The translations under genes and the position numbers were made by a program. Shown here one piece after another: positions 35,541 to 46,205 of a stretch of 64,000 nucleotides of DNA. The notes under the pieces were generated by a model. The model did not search any database. It saw nothing but the letters and a program-made list of their open reading frames with translations, and was not told where the DNA came from. Source of the stretch: Isoperla grammatica (taxonomy: Eukaryota > Arthropoda > Insecta > Plecoptera > Perlodidae); the NCBI GenBank assembly GCA_945910005.1, contig OX246743.1, forward strand, positions 632,122 through 696,121. The letters run 5' to 3'. Each line of letters begins with the position of its first letter. Within the stretch, counting starts at the first letter, position 1.

Positions 35541-38500
35541 TGGCCGTCATAAGCATTGACGTGGTACAATGAGCGCTTGGGTCTCGGGCGGGGCTCGAAC
35601 CCAGGTCCCCGGTACAAGATCCTCCAGGGCCGTCATAAGAGATGACGTGGTACAATGAGCGCTTGGGTCTCGGGCGGGGCTCGAACCCAGGTCCCCGGTA
35701 CAAGATCCTCCAGGGCCGTCATAAGAGATGACGTGGTACAATGAGCGCTTGGGTCTCGGGCGGGGCTCGAACCCAGGTCCTCGGTACAAGATCCTGCAGG
35801 GCCGTCATAAGAGATGACGTGGTACAATGAGCGCTTGGGTCTCGGGCGAGGCTCGAACCCAGGTCCTCGGTACAAGATCCTCCAGGGCCGTCATAAGAGA
35901 TGACGTGGTACAATGAGCGCTTGGGTCTCGGGCGGGGCTCGAACCCAGGTCCCCGGTACAAGATCCTCCAGGGCCGTCATAAGAGATGACGTGGTACAAT
36001 GAGCGCTTGGGTCCCGGGCGAGGCTCTAACCCAGGTCCCCGGTACAAGATCCTCCAGGGCCGTCATAAGAGATGACGTGGTACAATGGGCGCTTGGGTCT
36101 CGGGCGAGGCTCGAACCCAGGTCCTCGGTACAAGATCCTCCAGGGCCGTCATAAGAGATGACGTGGTACAATGAGCGCTTGGGTCTCGGGCGAGGCTCGA
36201 ACCCAGGTCCTCGGTACAAGATCCTCCAGGGCCGTCATAAGAGGTGACGTGGTACAATGAGCGCTTGGGTCTAGGGCGAGGCTCGAACCCAGGTCCTCGG
36301 TACAAGATCCTTCAGGGCCGTCATAAGAGATGACGTGGTACAATGGGCGCTTGGGTCTCGGGCGAGGCTCGAACCCAGGTCCTCGGTACAAGATCCTCCA
36401 GGGCCGTCATAAGAGATGACGTGGTACAATGAGCGCTTGGGTCTCGGGCGAGGCTCGAACCCAGGTCCTCGGTACAAGATCCTCCAGGGCCGTCATAAGA
36501 GATGACGTGGTACAATGAGCGCTTGGGTCTCGGGCGAGGCTCGAACCCAGGTCCCCGGTACAAGATCCTCCAGGGCCGTCATAAGAGATGACGTGGTACA
36601 ATGAGCGCTTGGGTCTCGGGCGAGGCTCGAACCCAGGTCCTCGGTACAAGATCCTCCAGGGCCGTCATAAGAGATGACGTGGTACAATGAGCGCTTGGGT
36701 CTCGGGCGGGGCTCGAACCCAGGTCCTCGGTACAAGATCCTCCAGGGCCGTCATAAGAGATGACGTGGTACAATGAGCGCTTGGGTCTCGGGCGAGGCTC
36801 GAACCCAGGTCCTCGGTACAAGATCCTCCAGGGCCGTCATAAGAGATGACGTGGTACAATGAGCGCTTGGGTCTCGGGCGAGGCTCGAACCCAGGTCCTC
36901 GGTACAAGATCCTCCAGGGCCGTCATAAGAGATGACGTGGTACAATGAGCGCTTGGGTCTCGGGCGAGGCTCGAACCCAGGTCCTCGGTACAAGATCCTC
37001 CAGGGCCGTCATAAGAGATGACGTGGTACAATGAGCGCTTGGGTCTCGGGCGAGGCTCGAGCCCAGGTCCTCGGTACAAGATCCTCCTGGGCCGTCATAA
37101 GAGATGACGTGGTACAATGAGCGCTTGGGTCTCGGGCGAGGCTCGAACCCAGGGCCCCGGTACAAGATCCTCCTGGGCCGTCATAAGAGATGACGTGGTA
37201 CAATGAGCGCTTGGGTCTCGGGCGAGGCTCGAACCCAGGTCCTCGGTACAAGATCCTCCAGGGCCGTCATAAGAGATGACGTGGTACAATGAGCGCTTGG
37301 GTCTCGGGCGAGGCTCGAACCCAGGTCCTCGGTACAAGATCCTCCAGGGCCGTCATAAGAGATGACGTGGTACAATGAGCGCTTGGGTCTCGAGCGAGGC
37401 TCGAACCCAGGTCCTCGGTACAAGATCCTCCAGGGCCGTCATAAGAGATGACGTGGTACAATGAGCGCGTGGGTCTCGGGCGAGGCTCGAACCCAGGTCC
37501 TCGGTACAAGATCCTCCAGGGCCGTCATAAGAGATGACGTGGTACAATGAGCGCTTGGGTCTCGGGCGAGGCTCGAACCCAGGTCCTCGGTACAAGATCC
37601 TCCTGGGCCGTCATAAGAGATGACGTGGTACAATGAGCGCTTGGGTCTCGGGCGAGGCTCGAACCCAGGTCCTCGGTACAAGATCCTCCAGGGCCGTCAT
37701 AAGAGATGACGTGGTACAATGAGCGCTTGGGTCTCGGGCGAGGCTCGAACCCAGGTCCTCGGTACAAGATCCTCCAGGGCCGTCATAAGAGATGACGTGG
37801 TACAATGGGCGCTTGGGTCTCGGGCGGGGCTCGAACCCAGGTCCTCGGTACAAGGTCCTCCAGGGCCGTCATAAGAGATGACGTGGTACAATGAGCGCTT
37901 GGGTCTCGGGCGAGGCTCGAACCCAGGTCCTCGGTACAAGATCCTCCAGGGCCGTCATAAGAGATGACGTGGTACAATGAGCGCTTGGGTCCCGGGCGAG
38001 GCTCTAACCCAGGTCCTCGGTACAAGATCCTCCAGGGCCGTCATAAGAGATGACGTGGTACAATGAGCGCTTGGGTCTCGGGCGAGGCTCTAACCCAGGT
38101 CCCCGGTACAAGATCCTCCAGGGCCGTCATAAGAGATGACGTGGTACAATGAGCGCTTGGGTCTCGGGCGAGGCTCTAACCCAGGTCCCCGGTACAAGAT
38201 CCTCCAGGGCCGTCATAAGAGATGACGTGGTACAATGAGCGCTTGGGTCTCGGGCGAGGCTCGAACCCAGGTCCTCGGTACAAGATCCTCCAGGGCCGTC
38301 ATAAGAGATGACGTGGTACAATGAGCGCTTGGGTCTCGGGCGAGGCTCGAACCCAGGTCCTCGGTACAAGATCCTCCAGGGCCGTCATAAGAGATGACGT
38401 GGTACAATGAGCGCTTGGGTCTCGGGCGGGGCTCGAACCCAGGTCCTCGGTACAAGATCCTCCAGGGCCGTCATAAGAGATGACGTGGTACAATGAGCGC

Positions 38501-39912
38501 TTGGGTCTCGGGCGAGGCTCGAACCCAGGTCCTCGGTACAAGATCCTCCAGGGCCGTCATAAGAGATGACGTGGTACAATGGGCGCTTGGGTCTCGGGCG
38601 GGGCTCGAACCCAGGTCCTCGGTACAAGGTCCTCCAGGGCCGTCATAAGAGATGACGTGGTACAATGGGCGCTTGGGTCTCGGGCGGGGCTCGAACCCAG
38701 GTCCTCGGTACAAGATCCTCCAGGGCCGTCATAAGAGATGACGTGGTACAATGAGCGCTTGGGTCCCGGGCGAGGCTCTAACCCAGGTCCCCGGTACAAG
38801 ATCCTCCAGGGCCGTCATAAGAGATGACGTGGTACAATGAGCGCTTGGGTCTCGGGCGAGGCTCGAACCCAGGTCCTCGGTACAAGATCCTCCAGGGCCG
38901 TCATAAGAGATGACGTGGTACAATGAGCGCTTGGGTCTCGGGCGAGGCTCGAACCCAGGTCCTCGGTACAAGATCCTCCAGGGCCGTCATAAGAGATGAC
39001 GTGGTACAATGAGCGCTTGGGTCTCGGGCGAGGCTCGAACCCAGGTCCTCGGTACAAGATCCTCCAGGGCCGTCATAAGAGATGACGTGGTACAATGAGC
39101 GCTTGGGTCTCGGGCGAGGCTCGAACCCAGGTCCTCGGTACAAGATCCTCCAGGGCCGTCATAAGAGATGACGTGGTACAATGGGCGCTTGGGTCTCGGG
39201 CGGGGCTCGAACCCAGGTCCTCGGTACAAGGTCCTCCAGGGCCGTCATAAGAGATGACGTGGTACAATGAGCGCTTGGGTCCCGGGCGAGGCTCTAACCC
39301 AGGTCCCCGGTACAAGATCCTCCAGGGCCGTCATAAGAGATGACGTGGTACAATGAGCGCTTGGGTCTCGGGCGAGGCTCGAACCCAGGTCCTCGGTACA
39401 AGATCCTCCAGGGCCGTCATAAGAGATGACGTGGTACAATGAGCGCTTGGGTCTCGGGCGAGGCTCGAACCCAGGTCCTCGGTACAAGATCCTCCAGGGC
39501 CGTCATAAGAGATGACGTGGTACAATGAGCGCTTGGGTCTCGGGCGGGGCTCGAACCCAGGTCCTCGGTACAAGATCCTCCAGGGCCGTCATAAGAGATG
39601 ACGTGGTACAATGAGCGCTTGGGTCTCGGGCGAGGCTCGAACCCAGGTCCTCGGTACAAGATCCTCCAGGGCCGTCATAAGAGATGACGTGGTACAATGG
39701 GCGCTTGGGTCTCGGGCGGGGCTCGAACCCAGGTCCTCGGTACAAGGTCCTCCAGGGCCGTCATAAGAGATGACGTGGTACAATGAGCGCTTGGGTCTCG
39801 GGCGGGGCTCGAACCCAGGTCCTCGGTACAAGATCCTCCAGGGCCGTCATAAGAGATGACGTGGTACAATGAGCGCTTGGGTCTCGGGCGAGGCTCGAAC
39901 CCAGGTCCTCGG
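35541..39912 (-). repeat. 86-bp satellite array, about 51 units
   Basis: The unit includes gggccgtcataagagatgac, ggtacaatgagcgcttgggt and gaggctcgaacccaggtcct. On the minus strand it contains gggttcgagcc, which matches the Pol III B-box consensus. Variant units (aaggtcc instead of aagatcc at 37851, 38625, 39227 and 39743) recur at multiples of 86, showing higher-order duplication. Overlapping 80-codon frames are by-products of the repeat. The array is interrupted by the Jockey element at its right end. Confidence 0.97.
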
Positions 39913-40181
39913 CTTTGGAGCTTTGGATGGAGGCAATAAGGTACAGTTTCCTTTTGCTTGACAATCTCGACCGGACAGTGTCCTTAAGAGAAGTATGATT
40001 AGAATACAGATGTGATGGTTTTGTTGCTGAAGGCAGAACGTTTGGAAAAAGAATGAAATGGCCCGAAGGCAGAAAGAATTTAGAGTGATATTAGTATGAA
40101 ATTAAGAAGAGGTTGGGTTTACAACTACTAGGAATAAATAGGTAAGTTCAGGAAGGGTCCTGATGGGAATGAATAGAGGTA

Positions 40182-42974
40182 CTACCTCACCCGTCTTTTC
40201 TTGGCAAAGAGGGGAAGGCGAATGTTGCGGTGGCGTCCACATGCCTGTGGGTTGGGAGGCCTGAATTCAAGGGTGTTTATGCTCGCGACTGGACGGAGAT
40301 ATCTATCATGAGGGTTGGGCATAAAGTCCAACTGTGACCTCACGAGAGGGTTTGGGTGCCGTGATAAAGAGTTAAAGAATTTAAGGGATCGATCCTGAAC
40401 CAACTTGTCTACCAAAGGTAGATCCAGAGAAGTGTGGAGCGGAACGATTGGGGTGTATTTAGGGAGGTGCATCACCACTCGGAGGACAGTATTTTGGAGG
40501 CGCTGTAATTTTAGAAAATTAGTATATGATGTGGTGCCCCATATGGGAGCGGCATATAGAAATGTGGGACGGATAACGGTCGTGTAGATCCGAAGACGGT
40601 CTTTCTCTGCAATAACTGGAGACCTCAGTATTGACTGAAGAGCAAACATTTTGTTACGACTCTTTTGCATCACTTTGGTAACATGATGGTTCCAGCTAAG
40701 ATGGCGGTCTAGAAGTGCACCAAGGTACAGATTGGTCTTGGACCATTCGATCGGGACACCGTCCAGAAAGAGGGGAAATTGTTTGAGGGCACGACCAGTG
40801 GTAAACATGGTAGCTGAAGTTTTGCCAACGTTGAGTTTAAAACGCCATTTGGCATACCATGGAGATATTAAGTCGAGACCAGCTTGGAGGTGTTTTACAG
40901 CAAGCTCCGCGGAGCGGGAGGTGGCAGCAATGGCGTCATCATCTGCAAAGAGATGCACATCAACACCCTTGGGCATTTCTGGCATGTCCGCCGTGTAAAT
41001 ATTAAATAGAGTTGGACTGAGTACTGATCCCTGAGGTACTCCTGCGCGTATTTTTCGTGGTGAAGACAGTGACCCCAGCCAGGATGCCCGAAAACTTCTT
41101 TTGTGGAGGAATGATTGGAGAAAGTGAATGATATGCAGGGGGAATTTGTACCGGGCTAGTTTCAATAACAAGCCAGCATGCCAGACTGAGTCGAAAGCTT
41201 TGGCAATGTCGAGGAAAGCAACGGCTGTGACTTTCTTGTTATTGAAACCATGGGTGATGCGATTTGTGAGACGTAAAAGTTGATGTTCCGTAGAGGTGTT
41301 TGCTACGAAACCAAATTGATACTGGGGGATAATGGTGTTTTCGGATAAATGGCGCTTGATGCGAGTTAGGACCAGAGACTCAAGCATTTTGGCCATGACA
41401 TTGAGAAGACTGATTGGTCTGTAGCTGGACGGGTCTGACGGCGGTTTCCCGGGTTTTAAGATTGAGATAATTTTGGCCATTTTCCAATTTTTTGGGAAAT
41501 ATGACGTAGTGAGGCACCGTTCATAAATATGGAAGAGGACTGCCACAGCTGACCCGGGAAGTTGTCGAATGAGCACCGCTCCTATACCGTCGGGACCAGG
41601 GGCTTTACGGGGGTTTAATTTGGAAAAGATGGTACGTAGTTCAAAGGGCTGTAAATTGTACTCTGGTGGGGGTTCCGGGCACACAGTTTTCGAAAAGTAG
41701 ATTTTCATTAACCTATCCAAATCAGGTTCGCCAGGAACTGGTGGATTTGGGATGAAGGCCATTTCCAGACTGCGCGAGATTGCCTCGGCTTTGTCCGGGC
41801 TACTAAGTGCCCAGCCTGCAGGTGTGAGGATCGGAGGATTGGGTGCTTTCGACTTCTGTAGCGTCTTGGCCATCCGCCAGATGGAGTTGTCGTGGTAAGA
41901 GAGAGTTGACAGTTTTGCTTCCCACTGCGATGACATATGGTCGGCAATATCGCGGTCAAGTGCACGTTGCAGTCTGTCGTATTCGGCCTTGCAGTCTGGC
42001 GTTCGGAACGCTTGCCAGCGCCGACGGGCTCGATTTTTCTGTCGCACACATGCACGAAGGGCAGGTGGTAAAGACAGATGTGTTGAGGGCGACGGTGTGT
42101 ATTTGGGGATTGCAACATTAGCTGCCTGACGGATAAGAGCCGATAGGAAGGAGATCGACGTATCGATAGCTGAAGATGAGTCGAGAAGTGGAAGTGGGAG
42201 GGCAGTGAGGCGGTTATGAATATGATTACGGAAGCGCTGCCAGTCGGCTTTTCCGTATGAGAACCGGGGGGTAGGTGGTTGGTAATTGATTTTGTTACCA
42301 ATATTTATGAGGATCGGATTATGGTCGGATGTGAGTGCCTGGACTGTCGAAATATCGTAAGATGTGTGGATGTTCCGAATAATGGCAATGTCTAGCACAT
42401 CAGGAGGGGTAGTGTCCCGATAGTGGTAGTATGTTGGTTCGACAGGCCCAGTGACATTGAGTCTAAGGTTGGTAGACGTGATGAAACGAAGAAGAGCAAG
42501 TCCCCGCGTGTTGTTGACAGCCGAATTCCAAAGATGGTGTTTGGCATTTAAGTCACCTGCCAGAACAGTCGGCATTTGTGAAGTGAAGAGGGAATTAAAG
42601 TCGGTGCCAGTGAAATGTTTATTTGGGGGCGAGTATGCTGCGATGCATCGCATCGGGCCAGCAGCCGTTTTCACAATCGCGATAGTGGCTTCGACCGCAG
42701 AAAGAAGGGGGGTGGGCTCTTGAACGACGGCGGCTGTAGAGCGAGAGAGAATGGCGGTACCACCCCCTCTCGTACGTTTAGACGCTGTCAGTCGATCGTT
42801 ACGGAGAATTTGGAAGCCGGGAATAGACCAGTTGTCGGAAGGGAGTAGGTGTGTTTCATTGATGAGAATGATGTCTATGGAAAGTTGATGGACAAGGTGG
42901 ATGAGTTCTGCCGTTTTGCGACGAACTCCTCCATTGGCGTTCCACGCCAGTAATTTCAATTCCAGCTTAGCCAT
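40182..42974 (-). CDS. Jockey ORF2: endonuclease and reverse transcriptase
   Basis: This 930-residue protein would nick target DNA and reverse-transcribe the element RNA at the nick. The N-terminal APE-type endonuclease shows the LLAWNANGG motif (Asn12), INETH (Glu40, His42), AGDLNAKH (Asp141, Asn143) and LTSDHNP (Asp217, His218). The reverse transcriptase follows, with NPRKAPGPDGI, YRPISLLN, AKAFDSVWH, AGVPQGSVLSPTLFN and the catalytic FADD at about 676-679. The length is normal for Jockey and no stop or frameshift is seen. The ATG lies inside the end of ORF1 (ATGGCTAA overlap), so translation probably depends on ORF1 termination and re-initiation. I place it in the Jockey clade by motif style and the ORF1 type; a related I- or CR1-group clade is the alternative. 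Confidence 0.95.
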   Translation of the reverse strand: MAKLELKLLAWNANGGVRRKTAELIHLVHQLSIDIILINETHLLPSDNWSIPGFQILRNDRLTASKRTRGGGTAILSRSTAAVVQEPTPLLSAVEATIAIVKTAAGPMRCIAAYSPPNKHFTGTDFNSLFTSQMPTVLAGDLNAKHHLWNSAVNNTRGLALLRFITSTNLRLNVTGPVEPTYYHYRDTTPPDVLDIAIIRNIHTSYDISTVQALTSDHNPILINIGNKINYQPPTPRFSYGKADWQRFRNHIHNRLTALPLPLLDSSSAIDTSISFLSALIRQAANVAIPKYTPSPSTHLSLPPALRACVRQKNRARRRWQAFRTPDCKAEYDRLQRALDRDIADHMSSQWEAKLSTLSYHDNSIWRMAKTLQKSKAPNPPILTPAGWALSSPDKAEAISRSLEMAFIPNPPVPGEPDLDRLMKIYFSKTVCPEPPPEYNLQPFELRTIFSKLNPRKAPGPDGIGAVLIRQLPGSAVAVLFHIYERCLTTSYFPKNWKMAKIISILKPGKPPSDPSSYRPISLLNVMAKMLESLVLTRIKRHLSENTIIPQYQFGFVANTSTEHQLLRLTNRITHGFNNKKVTAVAFLDIAKAFDSVWHAGLLLKLARYKFPLHIIHFLQSFLHKRSFRASWLGSLSSPRKIRAGVPQGSVLSPTLFNIYTADMPEMPKGVDVHLFADDDAIAATSRSAELAVKHLQAGLDLISPWYAKWRFKLNVGKTSATMFTTGRALKQFPLFLDGVPIEWSKTNLYLGALLDRHLSWNHHVTKVMQKSRNKMFALQSILRSPVIAEKDRLRIYTTVIRPTFLYAAPIWGTTSYTNFLKLQRLQNTVLRVVMHLPKYTPIVPLHTSLDLPLVDKLVQDRSLKFFNSLSRHPNPLVRSQLDFMPNPHDRYLRPVASINTLEFRPPNPQACGRHRNIRLPLFAKKRRVR

Positions 42975-44754
42975 TGTTAGGTGCAGAGATGAGTGTTTTA
43001 AGAAGGGTAGCTAGGGTGGAAATGATGGGGTCGCTGGAATAGGCGATGAGGGCATCGGCTATTTGGCCGATGATAGTCCAGGCCGGGTTACGACCTTGGG
43101 GAGCAAGTGGAGGCGGCAGCAGTGGAGGCGGCGGTTGTGAAGGTGGTACATGGCCACGTGGACGCCGTGGGGCGGGAACTGGGCCATGGGGTTGAGAAGA
43201 CTGTGACGGACTGGTGTGTGGTACATCAGTTAGGTCAGGTGGAGACTGTTGTGGTGTCGAGGCCTGAACAGCTTGTGCGTACGAGACTAGTGGGGGAAAT
43301 GCGGCACTGAAGGTGGCTGTGGGGAAGCTAGCACGCTGTTGTGAAGCTACAGTCGGCGGAGGTGGTTGCTTTTGGCGGCGGTTTGTTACCGGACGGCCTG
43401 GCTGGTTTTGGTTGCTCTGTGCTCGGGCATCACATGCATCAAGATATGCCTTGCATTTACGGTACGAGGCTGGGTGGGCTTGTTTGCAGTTGACGCAAGT
43501 GGCGGGTGAGTCGGGGGATTTGGGGCAATGCGCTGACTTGTGGGCCTGGGCGCATTTAAAGCACGCCGGCGGAAGATGGCAGAAGGCCGATGAATGGCCA
43601 AATTGTTGGCAATTGAAGCATTGCCGTGGACCTGATTGGCCACGGTAACGTTCAAATGTCACTTTGTGGTGGCAGATGATGGTGACTGTATGAAGGGGGA
43701 CGCCGGTGTCAAAGAGAGAGACGGTGGCAACAAACAAGGGCATGGGTCGACGAGTGGACGGAGAGTCGCCATTATGCAGGATTTGACGGAGGTCAACGAT
43801 ATTGACGCCCTGCTCCGTTAGATCAAGTTTTATGTCCTCGACTGGCACAGAGGAGGAAAGACCGCGAATTACGAGACGTTTCTGTCTCTGTTCGACGGTC
43901 GGGAAAGTGTGAAAGAGGAGTTTATTGCCCCGTAAATATTGGAAAATCTCGTCATAGGTTTGACGGAGATTGGGTTTAATGCGGAAGGCTTCCGCTGTGG
44001 CCGAGATGGTATATGCCCCTTTGGTGGCCTTGGCCAATAGGGTGACCAAAGAGGAATAGTTTTCGATGTTGTATAAGAGGATGGGCGGGGGTTTCGAGTC
44101 GGAGGGGTGCTGATTGGCAGTCCCAGGGTTAGCTTGGTCCGAGGAAGTTGCTGGGGGATGCGTAGCTACCGGCTTATGTATTACGGAGCTGGGACTTGCA
44201 CGTTGTGCATGGAGTTTCGGTGGCCTGGATGCGGTAGAGCGGACAGAAGACGCGTCCGAGTCGGGGGAGAGCGAGTGGGTCCGGCGACGTTTCGGACGCA
44301 CCGTTTTGCTGGTCGAGGGTTGAGACTGGCATAGCTCCATCTCGCTTTCAGCGCCGGAGTCTATGACCAGGGAGTTGTCGTCGTCCGACATGATGTCGCA
44401 GTCGACATCTAGGGCCAGAAACCTATTTGCGGTGGGCGTTACTGGCCTGTCTGGGACTGGTTGATCGGGTAGTGGAGCTGATGGAGGGACTCCTGCGTCA
44501 GTTGAAATAATGGGGAAGGAGTAACGGCCCTTTCGCGGCTCCTTCACCTTCAGTGGGATCTTAGTCCACACTGGAGGTGGTTCAGGAGTGCGTGGTTTAG
44601 ATGTTGTAGCTGCCATAAGGGGCGGGATTATCGGGGGTAGCATCCCGGTGGAGGTACCAGGTTGAGAATGTTTAGTTGTGGCCCTCTTATGGGGCAAGAA
44701 TTGGGGAAGACCAGCGGCGGGCGTGGCCTTCGGGTGAAATGGCGGGAAAACCAT
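42967..44754 (-). CDS. Jockey ORF1: Gag-like RNA-binding protein
   Basis: This 595-residue protein would coat the element RNA. It has a long Pro/Ser-rich, low-complexity N-terminal half, a folded middle part, and three zinc knuckles at about residues 379-434 (CFNCQQFGHSSAFC, CFKCAQAHKSAHC, CVNCKQAHPASYRKC) typical of Jockey/I-group Gag. A Pro-rich tail follows. I chose the ATG at 44754 because it has a strong Kozak context (gccATGG). The open frame extends further upstream, but without an earlier ATG in good context. The last codons overlap the ORF2 start by 8 bases. Confidence 0.92.
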   Translation of the reverse strand: MVFPPFHPKATPAAGLPQFLPHKRATTKHSQPGTSTGMLPPIIPPLMAATTSKPRTPEPPPVWTKIPLKVKEPRKGRYSFPIISTDAGVPPSAPLPDQPVPDRPVTPTANRFLALDVDCDIMSDDDNSLVIDSGAESEMELCQSQPSTSKTVRPKRRRTHSLSPDSDASSVRSTASRPPKLHAQRASPSSVIHKPVATHPPATSSDQANPGTANQHPSDSKPPPILLYNIENYSSLVTLLAKATKGAYTISATAEAFRIKPNLRQTYDEIFQYLRGNKLLFHTFPTVEQRQKRLVIRGLSSSVPVEDIKLDLTEQGVNIVDLRQILHNGDSPSTRRPMPLFVATVSLFDTGVPLHTVTIICHHKVTFERYRGQSGPRQCFNCQQFGHSSAFCHLPPACFKCAQAHKSAHCPKSPDSPATCVNCKQAHPASYRKCKAYLDACDARAQSNQNQPGRPVTNRRQKQPPPPTVASQQRASFPTATFSAAFPPLVSYAQAVQASTPQQSPPDLTDVPHTSPSQSSQPHGPVPAPRRPRGHVPPSQPPPPLLPPPLAPQGRNPAWTIIGQIADALIAYSSDPIISTLATLLKTLISAPNNG

Positions 44755-44823
44755 GGCAAGAATGTGATAGTTTACTATCTGGGAGGGGGAGGGGGTGAGG
44801 AAGGGGAAGAGAGAGGGTTTAAA

Positions 44824-45075
44824 CACCCGACACCGCCACTAGCGCGGGGGACAGAACCCTGCCGCGGTCGCGTTGGTGAGCGGGATAAGGGAAGGGAGGG
44901 AGGGTGTAAGACCCGACACCGCCACTAGCGCGGGGGACAGAACCCTTCCGCGGTCGCGTTGGTGAGCGGGATAAGGGAAGGGAGGGTGTAAGACCCAACA
45001 CCGTCACGATCGCGGGGGAATTTCCGCAATCGCGTTGGTGGTAAGGGGAGAAAGGGGAAGGGAGGAAGGGAGGAG
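44824..45075 (-). repeat. Jockey 5'UTR tandem monomers, about 3 copies
   Basis: Blocks starting acccgacaccgccactagcg and containing ccgcggtcgcgttggtgagc recur at 44825, 44911 and 44993. The third is more diverged. They lie between the element's 5' end and ORF1, a position where other non-LTR elements carry promoter monomers. Confidence 0.75.
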
Positions 45076-45362
45076 AAGGATAAGGGAGGAAGGGGAAGAA
45101 GTTAAAACTTGAAGGAATAGGACTCAGGGTGAGGCCCCTTATTCTTCTGTTCTTCTGCTTATTGGATTCCTGTCTGAGAGTAATCTTGCGTTCGAACCAC
45201 TCAGAACAGGCGGATCCCAAAGCTGTTTGGTTAATTGCTCCTCGATATATTGCAATCGAGAGGGCAGTTTAATTGGCCAGAGTCACCGCCTTGTTGATCA
45301 CGGTAACCCCTACGCCAGGTAAGTATATATATATCTTGAGTGATGCCGTAGCAGTAAGTGAT

Positions 45363-45434
45363 CCCAGGTCCTCGGTACAAGATCCTCCAGGGCCGTCATA
45401 AAAGAAGGACGTGGTACAATGGGCGCTTGATCCC
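45363..45434 (-). repeat. Relic 86-bp satellite unit to the right of the Jockey element
   Basis: It continues the satellite sequence after the target duplication (tacaagatcctccagggccg, then ggtacaatgggcgcttg) with a changed segment (ataaaagaagga). It shows that the array once extended past the insertion point. Confidence 0.88.
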
Positions 45435-46124
45435 TTCAGCAACTCCCAACACAATCTCACCCTCGCAGGTGAAACTAAAAGCGTCTCTCTCGCTGGCTGG
45501 CATGGAATTGAATTACTCCTCGGAGACGCATGCGGGTCGTGCGAGGTAGCGAGCTACTCAACCGGTAACATTGCCTGTACCTGTGTCTGTACCCTACAAG
45601 CCCCTACAGGTGGAACATAAAACGTTAACTCACGTTAATTTCGAGACCGAAATGTGTAGAATAATTTGATTTCGCAAAATGAGCATGAATTGATCAACGA
45701 AAGAGTCCAAACTGAATCACCGCCAAATAAAATCGATATAAATTGGCGGATAACATCGAAATTCATATTATTTACGTTTTAAATGACAAAAGCACAGACA
45801 ATTTTACATTTTCATTATTACACGATTTTTTTGTAACTTGGCCGGTGTAGCTGTGGACCAATAATAATATTGGCTTCAAATAATTTAACCAAAGTTCTGG
45901 AAAAACTTGAAGCAGCCCCAGTGTCTCAAGCTCTCCAGAATACTAAAGTTCACAAATTAGGTCTCCATTTATAAGAAGTACGCGCGTAAAAATACAGGAA
46001 ATATCGATAAACCCGCTGGAAGACAGCTTTTAACTCAATAAAACCGAAATTTGTAAATTCAAAAACGATTTTTTTTTTTTAAATCACATACTTTTCCTTA
46101 TAGGACTCATTGTTCATTGTGACT
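45435..46124. other. Nuf intron, unique AT-rich sequence
   Basis: No exon, RNA gene or repeat element was recognised. Confidence 0.4.
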
Positions 46125-46205
46125 GAGGAAACCATAAAAAACCTTCAGTCAGGATTGCCGGTGACCGGAATCGAACTGGCGACCTCCCCAGTAATGTTAT
46201 GAGTT
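46125..46205 (-). mobile_element. tRNA-derived SINE, fragment
   Basis: On the minus strand gggaggtcgccagttcgatt, then ccggtcaccggcaatcctga, matches the 5' half of the copy at 24436. Confidence 0.7.

Larger units (their letters stand above)
39913..45362 (-). mobile_element. Full-length Jockey-clade non-LTR retrotransposon
   Basis: The element is about 5.45 kb, with a 5'UTR of about 0.6 kb, ORF1, ORF2 and a 3'UTR of about 0.27 kb. It is flanked by the 13-bp duplication cccaggtcctcgg (39900-39912 and 45363-45375), a sequence from the 86-bp satellite unit, so it inserted into that array. One damaged satellite unit remains on the right (45363-45434). Both frames are intact, which suggests a young copy. 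The 3' end reads ccatccaaagctccaaag with no poly-A tail. Confidence 0.88.

Noticed and set aside
35547..39964. Dozens of overlapping 80-codon minus-strand frames beginning MYRGPGFEPRPRP
   Set aside because: They are frames of the 86-bp satellite. 86 is not a multiple of three, so each frame ends within three units, and no splice or promoter logic supports them.
42451..44334. Plus-strand open frames of 70-110 codons within the retrotransposon
   Set aside because: They are antisense shadows of the Jockey ORF1 and ORF2.
44755..44826. ORF1 start at 44826
   Set aside because: The codon there is GTG. The ATG at 44754 has a strong Kozak context and gives the usual ORF1 size.
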